Part shown: piece after piece, positions 49,380 to 61,031 of the stretch | Position numbering within the stretch: position 1 is the first letter of the stretch | Layout: every line of letters begins with the position of its first letter | Source: Moringa oleifera | Lineage: Eukaryota > Streptophyta > Magnoliopsida > Brassicales > Moringaceae | Assembly (NCBI GenBank): GCA_021397835.1 | Contig: JAJFZO010000094.1 | Coordinates: forward strand, 10,020,001-10,084,000 | DNA: 64,000 nt | Direction: 5' to 3' | Notes under the pieces: generated by a model | Told to the model about the DNA's origin: nothing | Database searches by the model: none | Seen by the model: only the letters and a program-made list of their open reading frames with translations | Made by a program: the position numbers and the translations under genes

Positions 49380-50255
49380 AAAGAATGATGAGAGATCGAG
49401 ACAAAACAAAAAGGAACTTGTCACGAAGAATGTAGACCGAGTACTTGTATTGCAGGTTGGTGGATTGTGGATCGTAGCCATTCTCTATTTATAGAGGTGT
49501 ACTGAAGGAGGGAGAGGCGTAAGGGGTCAAGTTAATTTGTGAAGACTTAGTACTCTTGTTCATATTTTCCATGTGTGTGTAAGGGGAATGTCTCATAGAA
49601 GTTGGGTTAGGTATATATGATTATGAACTCATTATCATAGCAATTAAGGTTTCTTTTCATTTTCAAAACGAGAGCTGCGTCTATCAACAATGGGGTTTGA
49701 TGTTCAAAACTTAGTTTTCATCTAAAGTAGCAGAAAGCTTAAAAACTGAGTGCTTAGTTTGATGGGCATGTGGCTTTGCTTCACTATGGGCTCATGCACT
49801 TCACAGTAGTTGTTTTTCTGGTCCAACGTTCATTGTCTGACTAAAAATGCTCCACTTGGGAGGTTCCCATTACTGGGAAAGTTTCAGACTCCACACTTTT
49901 TTTCCCATTCTTTTCATGCCAAGTGAGCAAGCTTCTTTGCCTGTTCAAGCTTCAGAGAAACTCAGTGAGAAAGAAACTTCATCACTTCTTCCAATCGATT
50001 ACATGAATTCTAAGAATACAACATGGCTTTACTATTAACAAATAATATAAGTAAACAGTCCTTATTTCTTAATTACTTTTGCATACAATATGTGTTTACA
50101 GCATACTAAAAGAAGAGGAAGGTTCCATATGTTGTACAATATCAATAACCACAAACAAGAAGAATCTAAACCTAATTGATTCCATTTAAGGGGTCAAACT
50201 AATGGCACCAGATATTTCATCATAAGGCAGCATTATGGTACTAAAAGCACACTGT

Positions 50256-50528
50256 CTAATGATGTCCCGCACCGGGGCTTGGAACTGACTGCATAATTCT
50301 CTCATGCTTAGCAACATGCACCATGATGACATGCTCTTCACTGGTAGGCATCGCATGAGGTTTGGCTGTGGAGACCTCAGGAGGGGTACTTGGAACAAAA
50401 CTGTCCTTTGTTTCAAGGGCGTCCTTGCTGATGGTCAAGGTTTTTCGGGCTTCCAAAGATGAAATGCAGTAGTTGATCATGATCAGCACAAGAACAAAGA
50501 TGAGTGTGGTTTTGCTTAGACGAGCCAT
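50256..50528 (-). CDS. PIP-like secreted peptide precursor, type A, copy 3
   Basis: 90 residues, same layout as A2: signal peptide 1-27, spacer with STAKPHAMPTSEEH, basic VAKHERIMQ and terminal S81-VPSPGAG-H89-His. The residue after the motif is His rather than Tyr. A TATA box is kept at 50642-50632. No lesion. Spacer change FVPSTPP for FVLSTPP is the main difference from the other copies. Confidence 0.78.
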   Translation of the reverse strand: MARLSKTTLIFVLVLIMINYCISSLEARKTLTISKDALETKDSFVPSTPPEVSTAKPHAMPTSEEHVIMVHVAKHERIMQSVPSPGAGHH

Positions 50529-53067
50529 AAAGAATGCTGAGAGAGACTAAACAAAATGGAACTTATCAGGAAGAAGATAGATCGAGGAGTACTTATATTG
50601 CAGGTTGATGGAGTTTTGGAGTACCTATTCTCTATTTATATAGAAGGATATTGAAGGACGGAGAGTTGTAAGGGTCAAGTTAGTTTGCGAAAACTTCTTC
50701 TTGTTCGTAGTTTCCAAGTGTGTTTGGGGAATGTCTGATAGAAGTTGGGTTAGGTATCTATGAACTCACTTCGTCTATTTTCAGCCATCAAGCTCCTGTA
50801 AGTCACCAAAAAGCTTAGAAGGCTAAGCGGGGCATTTGCGTTTTATTTGGGATTCCTGATATCTAAAGTTGAACTGATCATATCAAATAGTACCCCAAGG
50901 AGCTTAGTTGCATCAGCCTGCTTAGAAGGATCAATTATTGTAGACTCTGACTTGGACAATATAATACGCAAGATCCTCCCTACTTGTGGAGTCAAGGCAT
51001 GCACTTCCTGAAATTTCAATGGCCTACCATATTAATGGAAACCAAACTATCACAGAACTCTTCATGATACCATTATCTCCTGTAGGTTGCGTGGAATATC
51101 TTGCAAATAGCATAAGATAGCTAGGGCAGTCCATATCGGTGCATTATCCCGTATACATTGTATCTAGTATCTTCTTCTTCTTTCTGCAAGAAGAAAAGAT
51201 AGAATTAAGAAGATTGTAACAACAGTGCATGGTGACTGATGAATATATATATTACATAAAAGGAAATTAGAAGAAGATCAACCTCTAGATGTTATTGGTG
51301 GAGAAAAGATAAATCCTTTTCTCTGGATTGAAAAATAAAGCAGCTAGCAAATAGCGTTGAAGTACGTAGATATAAAGTCATTAGATTCGGTGTTGACCTT
51401 CACGATTTGGAATAGTAATGTCCCCGACAATGTTGCTTATGAGTTAGGGTTTATATCATGACACCCAATGGAACAGTAGTGATATGTGGTGGCTTAATTC
51501 CAAATGTTACTGTCACCAGATACTTCAGTATAACTTGAAAGGCAGAGTTCATAGTATCTAGATGTTATGCATATAATATCGCACATGGAAGAAGAAACTT
51601 ATTAGCATTCTGACTATTTTCAGCCTAACCAATTAAAAAGGGTAAGACCGTATATGTATGTGTGTATATATTTAATCAATGAATGAAAGATCTCAAGGTT
51701 TGCCCATAGAAGTTTCTCTTCTCGCATCATAAGATCATAAGATGCAAAATGGGCATTGGATGTGACAATTTCTATTACCTCATTAGAAGGATGATAGTGT
51801 GTTAAAGTCGGTTGTTTGTCTCAACAATTAAGTCTGCATGCCGTTTTCTCAGGTAGTATACCCCATTGACATTTTTGGTCTCTCCACCAAGCCGACAGTG
51901 TCAGGTGGAGCCACCAACTTGTTTGAAATTCTGTGGAAGCCTTCATGAACTGAAAGTAGCTTGACCTTCATTCTCGTATCAAGATTTTAACAAACTGTTC
52001 ACACGGCAAAATGGTAATACACTGAATTTGTTTAGATAAAACGAAGCATGCATAATTTTATGTTTTAGATTCAGTTTCTTGATTTACTTTACCGGGAAAC
52101 AAACAATAAGTTCTGTTCCAATGACATTTCGAAATGGAAACCTGTTTGGAAAATGCAATTACTATAGTGGCATTGTTGTGAGAAATTAAGTCAATTTGTA
52201 GGAAAGCATGCATATGATCCTAGCATATAATTATTGGTAGGTTTACTATAGCTTCATCGATGCTTTAGTCTTGATCAGGTTCTTTATTCTCCTTGAGAAA
52301 TGAAAAATGCAATAGGGATTGCTTCTGTATAAGTAGGTTGTAATTAGATGGGTTAATTTGAATTCATGGTAATGATGCTTGGTTATCTTTTATATATATA
52401 GATAAAAAAGTTTCTATTAATTGAGTTTGTATTTAGTTTTTTATAAAAAATAAAAAAAATATTTTTTAATGTATAACATTAATATAAAAATTAAAAAATT
52501 AATATAAATTTGATATATTAATCTTTCTAAAAACTCATCATAACTCAAATTAACAGAAAATTGCTTGATTCATAATATATATGACTTAAGCAATGAAGAC
52601 AATTAATTATTCTTGGGTAGTCTTTTTATGGTGATATGAGATCATGAATGACTTTTCTTGCTAATCAAATTGTATCCACGTTGTGCCTTTGTTAAAAGAC
52701 AAGTTTATATCATTATAATGACAAAATTTTATGTAATTAATTATGCAAAATGATCAGTCAAAAATATAAATAAATTGTGGATTGCCTTGCAACTAATAAG
52801 ATGAGAATTTATTCATAAGTTACAAAGTATGGTAGGACATCAAATTAATCAGAAAATGCTAACAATACAAAATACTGAAATAGAAATTTCATTATGATTA
52901 ATTATATATAATATCATATTTACTTCATTGTGTCTGTCACATTATTACCCTAAGGAAGGGGAAATTAAACAAAAGAAGACAATAGAAATTACTTAATCAT
53001 AAGCTTTACCAAGCAACTTATTGAGTGAAGCATGGAGTCCAATGATACGGATCAGAGTTAGATCTAG

Positions 53068-53415
53068 CTAGTTGTTTTTATAAGGCATATGAGTAGTGAA
53101 GGAAGCAGGCGAGTGTGTGAGGTGGCCAACTCCAGGACTTGGGAATGAGTGCAGAAGACGATCAATCCGGGAAGACGGCGGAGTTTGATGACCTTCGCCA
53201 TCAACTGATGGTGAGTACCCTTTGTCACTAGGCCCAGAAGGTGGTACAATGCCCTTGGGGAGAACACTCAGGACCAAACTGTCCTTCAGAGAAGGGACTT
53301 CTCTCTTCTCTTTGCCCATCAACAACTTCCTGCTGGGTCCTGAAGATGTTACAGTAGCACAGCACATTGAAACAAACATGAACATGAACAAAATGCAATA
53401 CAATGATCGAGTCAT
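53068..53415 (-). CDS. PIP-like secreted peptide precursor, type B, copy 3 (two motifs)
   Basis: 115 residues, colinear with B1 and B2. The first motif reads SGPSDKGYSPSVDGEGH and the second SFPSPGVGH (Val to Phe at position two), with the same non-motif tail. It also has SGPSRKLLMG near residue 25-34, where B1 and B2 have SGASRK, giving a third SGPS word just after the signal peptide; whether that is meaningful is unclear. Intact start and stop. Confidence 0.74.
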   Translation of the reverse strand: MTRSLYCILFMFMFVSMCCATVTSSGPSRKLLMGKEKREVPSLKDSLVLSVLPKGIVPPSGPSDKGYSPSVDGEGHQTPPSSRIDRLLHSFPSPGVGHLTHSPASFTTHMPYKNN

Positions 53416-54469
53416 TGTTTAAGAATGTTGAGGCTACAGATACTAGCAGGGTTCAGACAGCCACCCAAATATATATGTTCTAGAAGACAAGAGACCTGTA
53501 AGAATGTCTTGTGCACGCAATGTCTTTTGGGTTCTGTAAGGTATGTATCCATACATATATATATACATGCAGAAGCAAAGAAGCTGAGGCTGATATTGGC
53601 TAATCTGCTTCTTGGATTTGAACAAATTGCATATGGAATTTGGGTTAGGTAAAAATGAACTAAAGCTGCCGCCTTTGTTTTGTGATAATACTGTGCATTT
53701 TCAGCATCCAAATGTATGAATGATCAATTATAATAAAGTGTAAATTCAAAAGAAATGTAGCAACTAGCTAGCTTCACCATTAACTCAATATAATTTCATG
53801 CATTAAAGTCAATTATAGGTATAATCCAAAATTTAAAAGCCTTAGTTACTTTTCCCTTAAATTTCTGATATATAATGACAAGATTATTAATTCTTCCCTT
53901 AGGAAGTTGTTTTTAATGTATGCCTAAATAGATATTTTATAACGCTACAAGATTTTATTGAACACAATTGTTAGGCAATCTTATAGAATCTTGTGTTTTC
54001 AATTGGGCAGGTAAAGCCAACAGTTTTTGATAAGTCAACTATGGCGTACCTATGACTGGTATCTGGTATTGTTAATTATACTATCACTCTATGGATCACT
54101 TATAAAAGGTACCGTTTTCATTTATTGTCCAAACGTGTAAAACCAAGATCAGATTTTGCTAATTGTCATAGGGTTGTGCAAATTAACTCAATTTCCTTTG
54201 CATCAATTTTCCCTTTCCCTTTCTCTGGAAAATTTCTGAATGTTCAATGTCTGAAATGTTATAAAGATACCCTTTTATCGTTCACTGTATGCCACATACT
54301 AAACAAATAAATTTTGAGGTTTAATCAAAAGAATTACGAATATATTGATAAAGTTGCATATTCTTGCAAACAACTGGGTAGATACGCCTTGTACAGGCAC
54401 AAGAAGAAACACTAATGTCAATATATATAGAAAACTACAACAATTCTTATCCATATAGATAAAATTTAT

Positions 54470-54769
54470 TTATTTGTGATATTTATTCAATGCAGACATT
54501 AATGACCATCTCCTATAGGACTTTGGGCTTGATCTTTTGATTTCATAGGCATTCTCATTACCATCATATGAGTGATGACCTACTCCAGCACTTGGACCTG
54601 CATCTTTGATTTCCCAAATGTTGTCATCAGCATCATAGCCCCTTACTTCACGAGTGTTGGTTACACCATGACCCAAATGACCTGCTTCAAGGCCTGAAAC
54701 CAAAAGCCCTCTGGCTTGTGAAGAAGACAACAAGATGAGAATGAATGCAACAACAAAAACCCTGCTCAA
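54470..54769 (-). pseudogene. Type C peptide gene, copy 3, broken
   Basis: Similarity to C1 covers the whole gene, but the start ATG is TTG, a stop lies three codons upstream in frame, and about 15 bases after the start are missing, so no in-frame ATG serves the signal peptide. One extra A in the CCCAAAG run shifts the frame within the terminal motif, which becomes SSPKSYRRWS and runs on without Gly-x-Gly-His. The first motif survives as AGPSAGVGH, closer to the classical SGPS form than in C1. An insertion also separates promoter and coding region. Confidence 0.75.
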
Positions 54770-54784
54770 AGTGATGATTCATTC

Positions 54785-55075
54785 TGATAATTGAGGAAGA
54801 TGATGGAAACTGATAGTACTGGTAATAGAATTTCAAAGAAAGAAGTTATGGAAAAGTAACCTAACTTTATTCCTCAATCCAACAATGAAAAGACAATGCA
54901 AGTGTTCGAGAGACCTGCACTATTCTGTATATAGCTGATTTATAGTTTTTCTTAACTAACTAACCAATTCCATACCCTCTATATATTCAAAACACTAACA
55001 ACTCTCTTTTTAGGCTTATAGGCTGGCTTTCTGTTTCTCCTTGAATAAGTAAAACGCAAAGAGGGTCTATCAGAA
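54785..55075. mobile_element. Unclassified insertion between C3 promoter and coding region
   Basis: In C1 and C2 about 75 bases separate the TATATATA box from the start codon. In C3 about 290 extra bases lie between, with no counterpart in the other units. The insert has an LTR-like look (AT-rich, TAACTAACTAACC), but terminal repeats and a target duplication were not established. Borders are approximate. Confidence 0.45.
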
Positions 55076-55284
55076 GAATGATGGACAAAACTATATATAT
55101 ATATAGAAGCTTTAACTTGTTCTGATGCCAGTGCATAGCTATGTCTATGTATATATAGAGATTATAATTAATCAGCCCTGGAAGATTTATAAATTGTAAA
55201 CTTGGTATGGTAATACAACTAAACCATATTTGATCAAGTTAGATCTTTTCTACTTATATGATTCATCCTAATGTTTTTAAGAAA

Positions 55285-55515
55285 AGAGAAACATTTTTTT
55301 CTCTTTTTTTTTTGGGGTAATTTACTGTGTTAATGAGAGATAAAAGAAAATAAATATGAAACAAATAACATTAGATATGTTTTTATTTTTTTCTTTACTG
55401 ATAGAGAAAGATTTTTTTTCTCTTTTTTTTTGGGTAATTTACTGCGTTAACTAGAGATAAAAGAAAATAAATATGAAACAAATAAGATTAGATATATTTT
55501 TATTTTTTCTTTATT
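55285..55515. repeat. Direct tandem duplication of about 115-120 bp
   Basis: Two adjacent copies share TTTTCTC-T-rich start, GGGTAATTTACTG, GAGATAAAAGAAAATAAATA and TTTTTATTTTTT-CTTTA-TGATA, with few differences. It is found only downstream of C3 and has no coding potential. Confidence 0.75.
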
Positions 55516-55980
55516 GATATATATATTGTAAAATAATCTTTTTATCTTCTTTTTAAGAGAGATCAATAAATCAAATCAACAAAATATCCTGTTTCAACAG
55601 GTAAAAGATTTTGATTTAATTTGCAGGTTAGATTATCTAAGGCACATTTATTACATATATATATACATACATACATACATACAAATATATATATATATGC
55701 CCATCAACCATATCCAACTCTAGCCTGTGGACACATATACCACATCCAAATATATAGACATATATACATGGATGCATACATCTGTGTGTATATATACATA
55801 TATCAAAAAAATTATGCAATCTGCAACCGAGATTATCTTGCTTCGGCATAATAAATTGTCTAAAGCACATCTCATTCACACATACACATATACACGGACA
55901 TATATATATAGATATATATATATATATGTATATACACACATAAATATGTTCGTACAACACATATACCATGTGAGTGTGCA

Positions 55981-57044
55981 ACAGTTAATAAAATTGAATA
56001 AAGTAGACTAATTAAAATAATTCAAGCACAAAATAGATTCTCTACATACCACGTACTTTAGACGAGCTGGTGCTACCAAGGCACTGATTCAAGTTGAAAG
56101 CACAAGAAATTGGACAGTTTCAATGATTCAATATTTGGTAAAATCTCCTGCTGAAAATATTACCTGAATTAGTACTAACATATCAAACTAGTAGTAGTGA
56201 AATATTTCTAAAATGTAGAAAGCAAGGCGAACTTTTGGGCAACATTAAGTGTTTTGCAATATATTGGTTCAACGATTTTGTGGATAATTGTTTGATTTTC
56301 CATCTAAATGCAACCGGATCAAACATAAAACAAGGTTGCTTAGAGAAAGCAGAGTGCAATTTGGAAGGTCTTAGTAAATGGATTTGCTCTCATAGAGAAT
56401 CTCCATTGTAAATATAGCATAATCATTTTCAGTCCAACAAGGAAAATTAGCTGTTCAAATCAATATTGGTAAGAAGCTCACTTGAGCAATACATAATTCT
56501 TTTTCTGTTTCCATAAGAATTTGTATGATATCAATTTCAGAGTATCAACATAACATGGCGATACAATATGCAAATTAGTTCTACTCAAATCTAGAAAGGA
56601 AAACATGAAAAGAAAAAAAAAAACTACAGACAAAATTAAGAAAACATATCTGCAGCAACTCTTGATGACAGTGAATGAGATGAAAATTTACCTCAGTAGG
56701 AATGTGTTGCTTCAACTTTCAAGGAGAGCTGATGTCAGGAAAATGGGGAAGGAGTTCGCAACTTTTATCATATACAGAGAACTTAAGTCACTCAGTGAGT
56801 GCCTCCATAGCAACCATCAAACGAAGATCAGCAAATGCTCAACTGGAGGCAAAGCTTCAGAAGACCTGAAAGTTCGTAGCATGTCATGATAGAATTCAGG
56901 TCCCCCTTCAAATAATGTAAATAACAACACTTGCAAGTACAAGGGGTAGCATAATGATGTATTCATAAGAATGAGCTGCGAACCACCCACAAGGCTGTGC
57001 CCACAACAAATAAATCTAGCTTTAACAACCACTGTACTCTCAAC
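55981..57044. other. Region between the array and the PPR gene, including PPR 3'UTR
   Basis: Unique DNA with no counterpart recognised in units 1 and 2. The part next to the PPR stop is probably its 3'UTR. A 94-codon plus-strand frame at 56605-56889 has no recognisable domain and lies antisense to the probable 3'UTR; it is not accepted. Confidence 0.45.
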
Positions 57045-58433
57045 TTATGGCATTATGAATGTATCAAAAAGATGTGAAACACGTAATATATCATTCTCCG
57101 TGCATATTGTAGATACTGCCATCCCCCACAAATCTGCATCAATTGCATTTCCTTTTTCCAGACTGCTCATAACTGTACCTAACAACTCCAAATTCCCATC
57201 TTGACACAACCCTTGAACAAATTTATGCAGAGTAGCAGAACGAGGCTTGTAACCCTTGAAAATCATCTCATCCAATATAAATGCTGCTTCATTGAACTGC
57301 ATAGCCTCACAAAGCCCATCAAAAACTATCCTATACGACACAACATCAGGAGCACAGCCTTGTCTCGGCATATCTTCCATCATATCTTGTGCTTCATTCC
57401 ATTTCCCTGTCTTACACAACCCACTAAGTATTACATTATAACTGATAACATCCGGCTTACACTGCTTCTCGGCCATTTCATCCAAAACTTTATAAGCTGC
57501 TTCAAAATCGCTTTCCTTACAGAACCCATTAATCATCACATTGTACGTCACTGTATCAGGCTTGCACCCGTTCTCTGTCATTTCCTTCAATAACTCAAAT
57601 ATTTCCTCCTTCTTCCCGACTTTGAAAAGCTCACTAATCAAAGTAGAATATATTGTTGAATCCAACTTCATCCCATTTTTCACCATTTCCTCCTTAAACC
57701 TAAATGCCAAACTCAACTCCCCGAGCTTGCAGAGCCCTGTAATCAAGGTTGTGTACACATGACCGTTAGGTTGAACCCCATATACTTTTAACATATTATC
57801 CTTCAATTTGAGCGCTTCTTTCACCTTCAAATTGATACAAAACCCATAAATCAAAGTCCCAAACGTCACCACATCCGGCTTCAAACCATTTCTCTGCATC
57901 ACATCGAACATTCTCCTTGCTTCATCCAAACACGCTCTACTGCAACACCCACGAATCAGTATATTATAGGTACAAGCATCTGGCTTCGCGTATTCCTCCA
58001 TACCTTCAAAAAATTTCATCATCTCATCAAACTCTCCACACTTCAAAAGCGCATTCAACAATGAGTTAACAGATTTTACAGTCCTCTGACAACGAAATGA
58101 TGGCATTTCATCGAACGTCTGGAGGGCGCGCTGGGGTAAACTTGCCCGGGCATAGAAACCAATAACATTGCAGAATATGATCTCGCGGGGAACAAGACGG
58201 TTATCGAGCTTGAGTTGGTGGAGAACTTGTTCTAATTCATCAAACATTTTAGCACGTCCGAGCTTGGAGATTATGAGATCGTAGGAGAGGAGGGAGCGGC
58301 GAAAGGGTTTCCCGGGGTTTGCCTCGCTCGGGTTAGGGTTCTGGAAGAGTTTGAGGGCCAGTTTGGGGTCCTTCTCGAGGCGAAGGAGAGAGGAGAGCCT
58401 GAAGGGAGAGATGGGTTTCGGAGTCTTCGTCAT
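57045..58433 (-). CDS. Pentatricopeptide repeat (P-class) protein
   Basis: An intronless gene, as usual for plant PPRs. The start at 58433 gives 462 residues beginning MTKTPKPISPFRLSSLLRLE; an upstream ATG at 58472 would add 13 residues without obvious homology. About eleven 35-residue PPR motifs run from roughly residue 50 to 430, for example KPDTVTYNVMINGFCKESDF and KPDVISYNVILSGLCKTGKW. There is no E, DYW or SMR domain, so it is P-class, normally an organellar RNA-binding protein acting in RNA stability, splicing or translation. The N-terminus lacks a clear hydrophobic signal and could be a short organelle transit region. It resembles the Arabidopsis protein At1g53330 as far as I recall. 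Fragments of its codons 321-390 lie in the array. Confidence 0.92.
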   Translation of the reverse strand: MTKTPKPISPFRLSSLLRLEKDPKLALKLFQNPNPSEANPGKPFRRSLLSYDLIISKLGRAKMFDELEQVLHQLKLDNRLVPREIIFCNVIGFYARASLPQRALQTFDEMPSFRCQRTVKSVNSLLNALLKCGEFDEMMKFFEGMEEYAKPDACTYNILIRGCCSRACLDEARRMFDVMQRNGLKPDVVTFGTLIYGFCINLKVKEALKLKDNMLKVYGVQPNGHVYTTLITGLCKLGELSLAFRFKEEMVKNGMKLDSTIYSTLISELFKVGKKEEIFELLKEMTENGCKPDTVTYNVMINGFCKESDFEAAYKVLDEMAEKQCKPDVISYNVILSGLCKTGKWNEAQDMMEDMPRQGCAPDVVSYRIVFDGLCEAMQFNEAAFILDEMIFKGYKPRSATLHKFVQGLCQDGNLELLGTVMSSLEKGNAIDADLWGMAVSTICTENDILRVSHLFDTFIMP

Positions 58434-58472
58434 GCTCTGATTTCTGGTAAGTAAACAAAACAGATGAGGCAC

Positions 58473-60500
58473 AGAAGCTTAACCGTTGGTAGCTTGGTGC
58501 AGGGCAATTGGCTCCCGCCAGAATTTAGTGTTTCAAATGGACTAATGTGTTTGGTTTCTTATCTAATTATGTTGGGAAATGGGAAAGGTTGCATTTCTTA
58601 AAAAATCTACAGTGTTTTAACGTTGGCCCAACGAACAGCAGCACAATTATGGAATTTGGTAATAAATAATACAATTTCAAGCAAGTGGTATGCTTTCAAA
58701 AATTAATCCAATAATTTAAGATAATGATTCTAAGTTTAACTAATTAATATTAAGTGGAATAATACCATCAACATCCATAAACCATGATTACTATTAATAA
58801 CATAAAAATTAAGACACACTAACTTCCAAAATTATCAAATTCAAATTTCACCATAATTATAAATATTTACATGAAATTTTTTTAAAAAAATTATTCCTTA
58901 TCCATAAACAATAATCATTTATGCATATATATACTATTAATTATGTACCCATCAAGAAAACATAAATTAAAAAATAAAAAATATATAAATTTTAATGCTT
59001 ATTTCACGTTAACAATCAAATCTTTATATGTAAAAGTGAACCAATTTGAATCAAGTTAAATTCTTCCTGCTTAAAATTTTTTCATATATGTAAAAATATA
59101 TTCAAGCTACCATTATAAAACCTTTTAAAATTTTTTTAGTATTAAAAATATACTATTTCAATTTTGTATTATCAAAAAATTTTAAAATTAACAAAAAATA
59201 GATCCTAAATGAAAATTATTCAAATTTAAGAGATAAATCTAAAATAAAAAGAATTATTCATTTTAGAAACTTCAATTTTAAAATTCATTTTAGTTTTTAT
59301 TTTTTATAATAATTTAAATTAACATTTAATTTGAACTAAATTAATTTAAAATTTTATATAACCTTTACCCAAAGAAAAATTATTCTGTTCAACAAGTTAC
59401 TCTTTTGAGTTTGATATATTAAAAAAATGTAATCTGCTATCCCGTTACCCCCTTCTAAACATGAAATTCGATCCTGACGGCAACTAAAACATTATCAAAT
59501 TGGTTAAATAAATACCATTTTGTTTGAGAAAATTTCACATTAATTGGATAAACATGTAAAATATATATTTATTTATTTTAATAAGAGAAAAAATTACTTA
59601 ATTTAATAAACTAATTTTTTGAATTAAGCAAAGTGCATGCAACACATTTAGCTTACTAAACACTTTAATTAATGAAATTGATCATTATTGGGGACAGTAT
59701 TGGGATTCATACACTTGGTACTAATGGGCAGAAACAGAAGACATTTTCACTTTGGATGCACAAGTGCAAACTCATGACCTAACAACCTGAAAAGAGAAAA
59801 GACCCACAACATGATGCACATGGAGGCATGCAGTCAAATGGCAAGTTAGCTCCAAATCATCAATTAAGGAATCAAAGTGATTAAAGGAAGAAGAAGAAGA
59901 AAGAAAGAATAAAAGAAAAAGGAAAAAGAAAGATTTGATTTGCTTCCAGGAGTATCTTGTCAACCTCACGTTACCTTAACCCCAAAAAAGTTGGGTAGAG
60001 AATCTCATTCAGAGACAAAAAGAGAGAAAACATAAGACAGAGAGTCCCCTCCTCTTTTGGATCATAAATTTAACTGTTTCTGCAACATAAAACAGTACTG
60101 AAATTCCTTTTTGCAGCTTCGCAGAGTTGATAGCTACGTTGCTGTACCATTCAAAACCCATTCTATATTCTTCCAAGATCTCAAACAAAACAATGCAGCC
60201 AGCAGGAGTGCTAATTAAATCTTGAAGAGACAAAGAATGATACTATATGGTCTTTATATATTCAAGAGAACTAACAGTACAAGATTTACACAGTACGGAG
60301 CTGCAAATTAAGTACATAAAGAATGTCTAGGTAGACGTTGAGAATACATATATATATTAGGGGGTTCACTACTTTTAACTTGAAACTTTTTTGACCCAGT
60401 TCGCGTAATTAATGTGCTTATCAAGATTCCTAACGGCTCATATGGATGATATATTCTTGGGATAAAGAAAGCTTGCCGTTGTGATATGCCGCAGAGAGGG
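58473..60500. other. Gene-free AT-rich interval
   Basis: PPR promoter at the left, then strongly AT-rich DNA. Near 59870-59935 is a purine tract (AAGAAGAAGAAGAAAG). The right part, 60010-60500, is probably 3'UTR of the small gene at 60508-60969. Frames at 59772, 60009 and 60308 are unsupported. Confidence 0.5.
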
Positions 60501-60507
60501 CTTGCCT

Positions 60508-60599
60508 TCAAGAGCACCAAAACGCCTGCAAATTACGAGCAACAAAACCATCCCAGCAATGTTATGTTAAGCTGGCAATATACACAAGGATGAACTTGA

Positions 60600-60641
<42 letters not shown>

Positions 60642-60969
60642 AGAGTTGATCTTGTGTGGATTGATTGTTACGTACGTGAAAGCAGAAGATGCGTTTGATG
60701 AAACCCTTCTTCGCCTTTGCAAGTTTGGAGACCATTTCCTCCTCGGAGCAGATATTGCCAGCTGGAGATGCCAAGAACACCCGTCGGCGTATCGGAGGAG
60801 ACCATAGCCCGCTCTTTTCGTAATCAAAGTCGTACTTTGATGCATCAAAGAACTTCCCCAGGAGTCTCTCGGATACCGATTTCGAGACCATTTGAATACT
60901 TGAAGCTGTACCCGAAACTGAATATCCCGGTGACGATGAGATCACGGGAGAATCTTCCCACATTGCCAT
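60508..60969 (-). CDS. Small conserved-looking plant protein of unknown function
   Basis: Two exons: 60969-60676 (donor CAC|GTACGT) and 60525-60508 (acceptor TTTGCAG), joined in phase 0 to 103 residues ending FCFHAFWCS. I do not recognise a named domain. Visible features are a Ser-rich start ([19 protein letters not shown]), a central acidic/aromatic part ([19 protein letters not shown]), the block [20 protein letters not shown] and a basic stretch [14 protein letters not shown]. No signal peptide or membrane segment. The frame has balanced composition and good splice sites, and a TATTTATA element lies about 55 bases upstream, so a real gene is likely. The intron contains a long TA repeat. 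A start at the second Met (60963) is possible. Confidence 0.72.
60602..60640. repeat. (TA)n microsatellite inside an intron
   Basis: A run of about 38 bases of alternating TA in the intron of the small gene at 60508-60969. Of interest only as a length-variable marker. Confidence 0.9.
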
Positions 60970-61031
60970 TGAAACAGGGATAAAGAAGAAGAAGCTTTGT
61001 TAGTTAAATATCGGAGAAGGGTATAAATATG

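Larger units (their letters stand above)
32978..49630. repeat. Array unit 2 (A2-B2-C2-P2-D2)
   Basis: Same gene order, strand and spacers as unit 1. It differs by a 3885 bp hAT insertion (39363-43247), by absence of the solo LTR, by a longer TA microsatellite at 35056-35104, and by small in/dels. After subtracting insertions its length is about that of unit 1. Edges are estimated from where similarity begins upstream of type A genes. Confidence 0.85.
49631..55980. repeat. Array unit 3 (A3-B3-C3), joined to the intact PPR locus
   Basis: Shares gene order and spacers with units 1 and 2 as far as the TA-rich region downstream of C3, but lacks the 25301-28600 type transposon block and leads to the complete PPR gene. 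It is therefore the unit that retains the original right-hand flank. The right edge is uncertain because the end consists of low-complexity ATACATA repeats. Confidence 0.75.

Noticed and set aside
51900..51965. Partial likeness of the conserved spacer block to a miR396 site (GTTCATGAAGGCT on the minus strand)
   Set aside because: Mismatches and a bulge in the core, and no precursor-like foldback was evident. Small-RNA data would be needed.
55621..56011. Overlapping Ile/Tyr/His-rich frames on both strands
   Set aside because: Translations of ATACATA low-complexity repeats.
56605..56889. A 94-codon plus-strand frame near the PPR gene
   Set aside because: Lys-rich start, no domain, antisense to the probable PPR 3'UTR and not repeated in other units.
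57201..57762. Plus-strand frames within the PPR gene
   Set aside because: Antisense shadows of the repeat-rich PPR coding sequence.
60009..60233. A 74-codon minus-strand frame with protein-like composition
   Set aside because: No homologue recognised and its position fits the 3'UTR of the small gene at 60508-60969. A protein search could reverse this.
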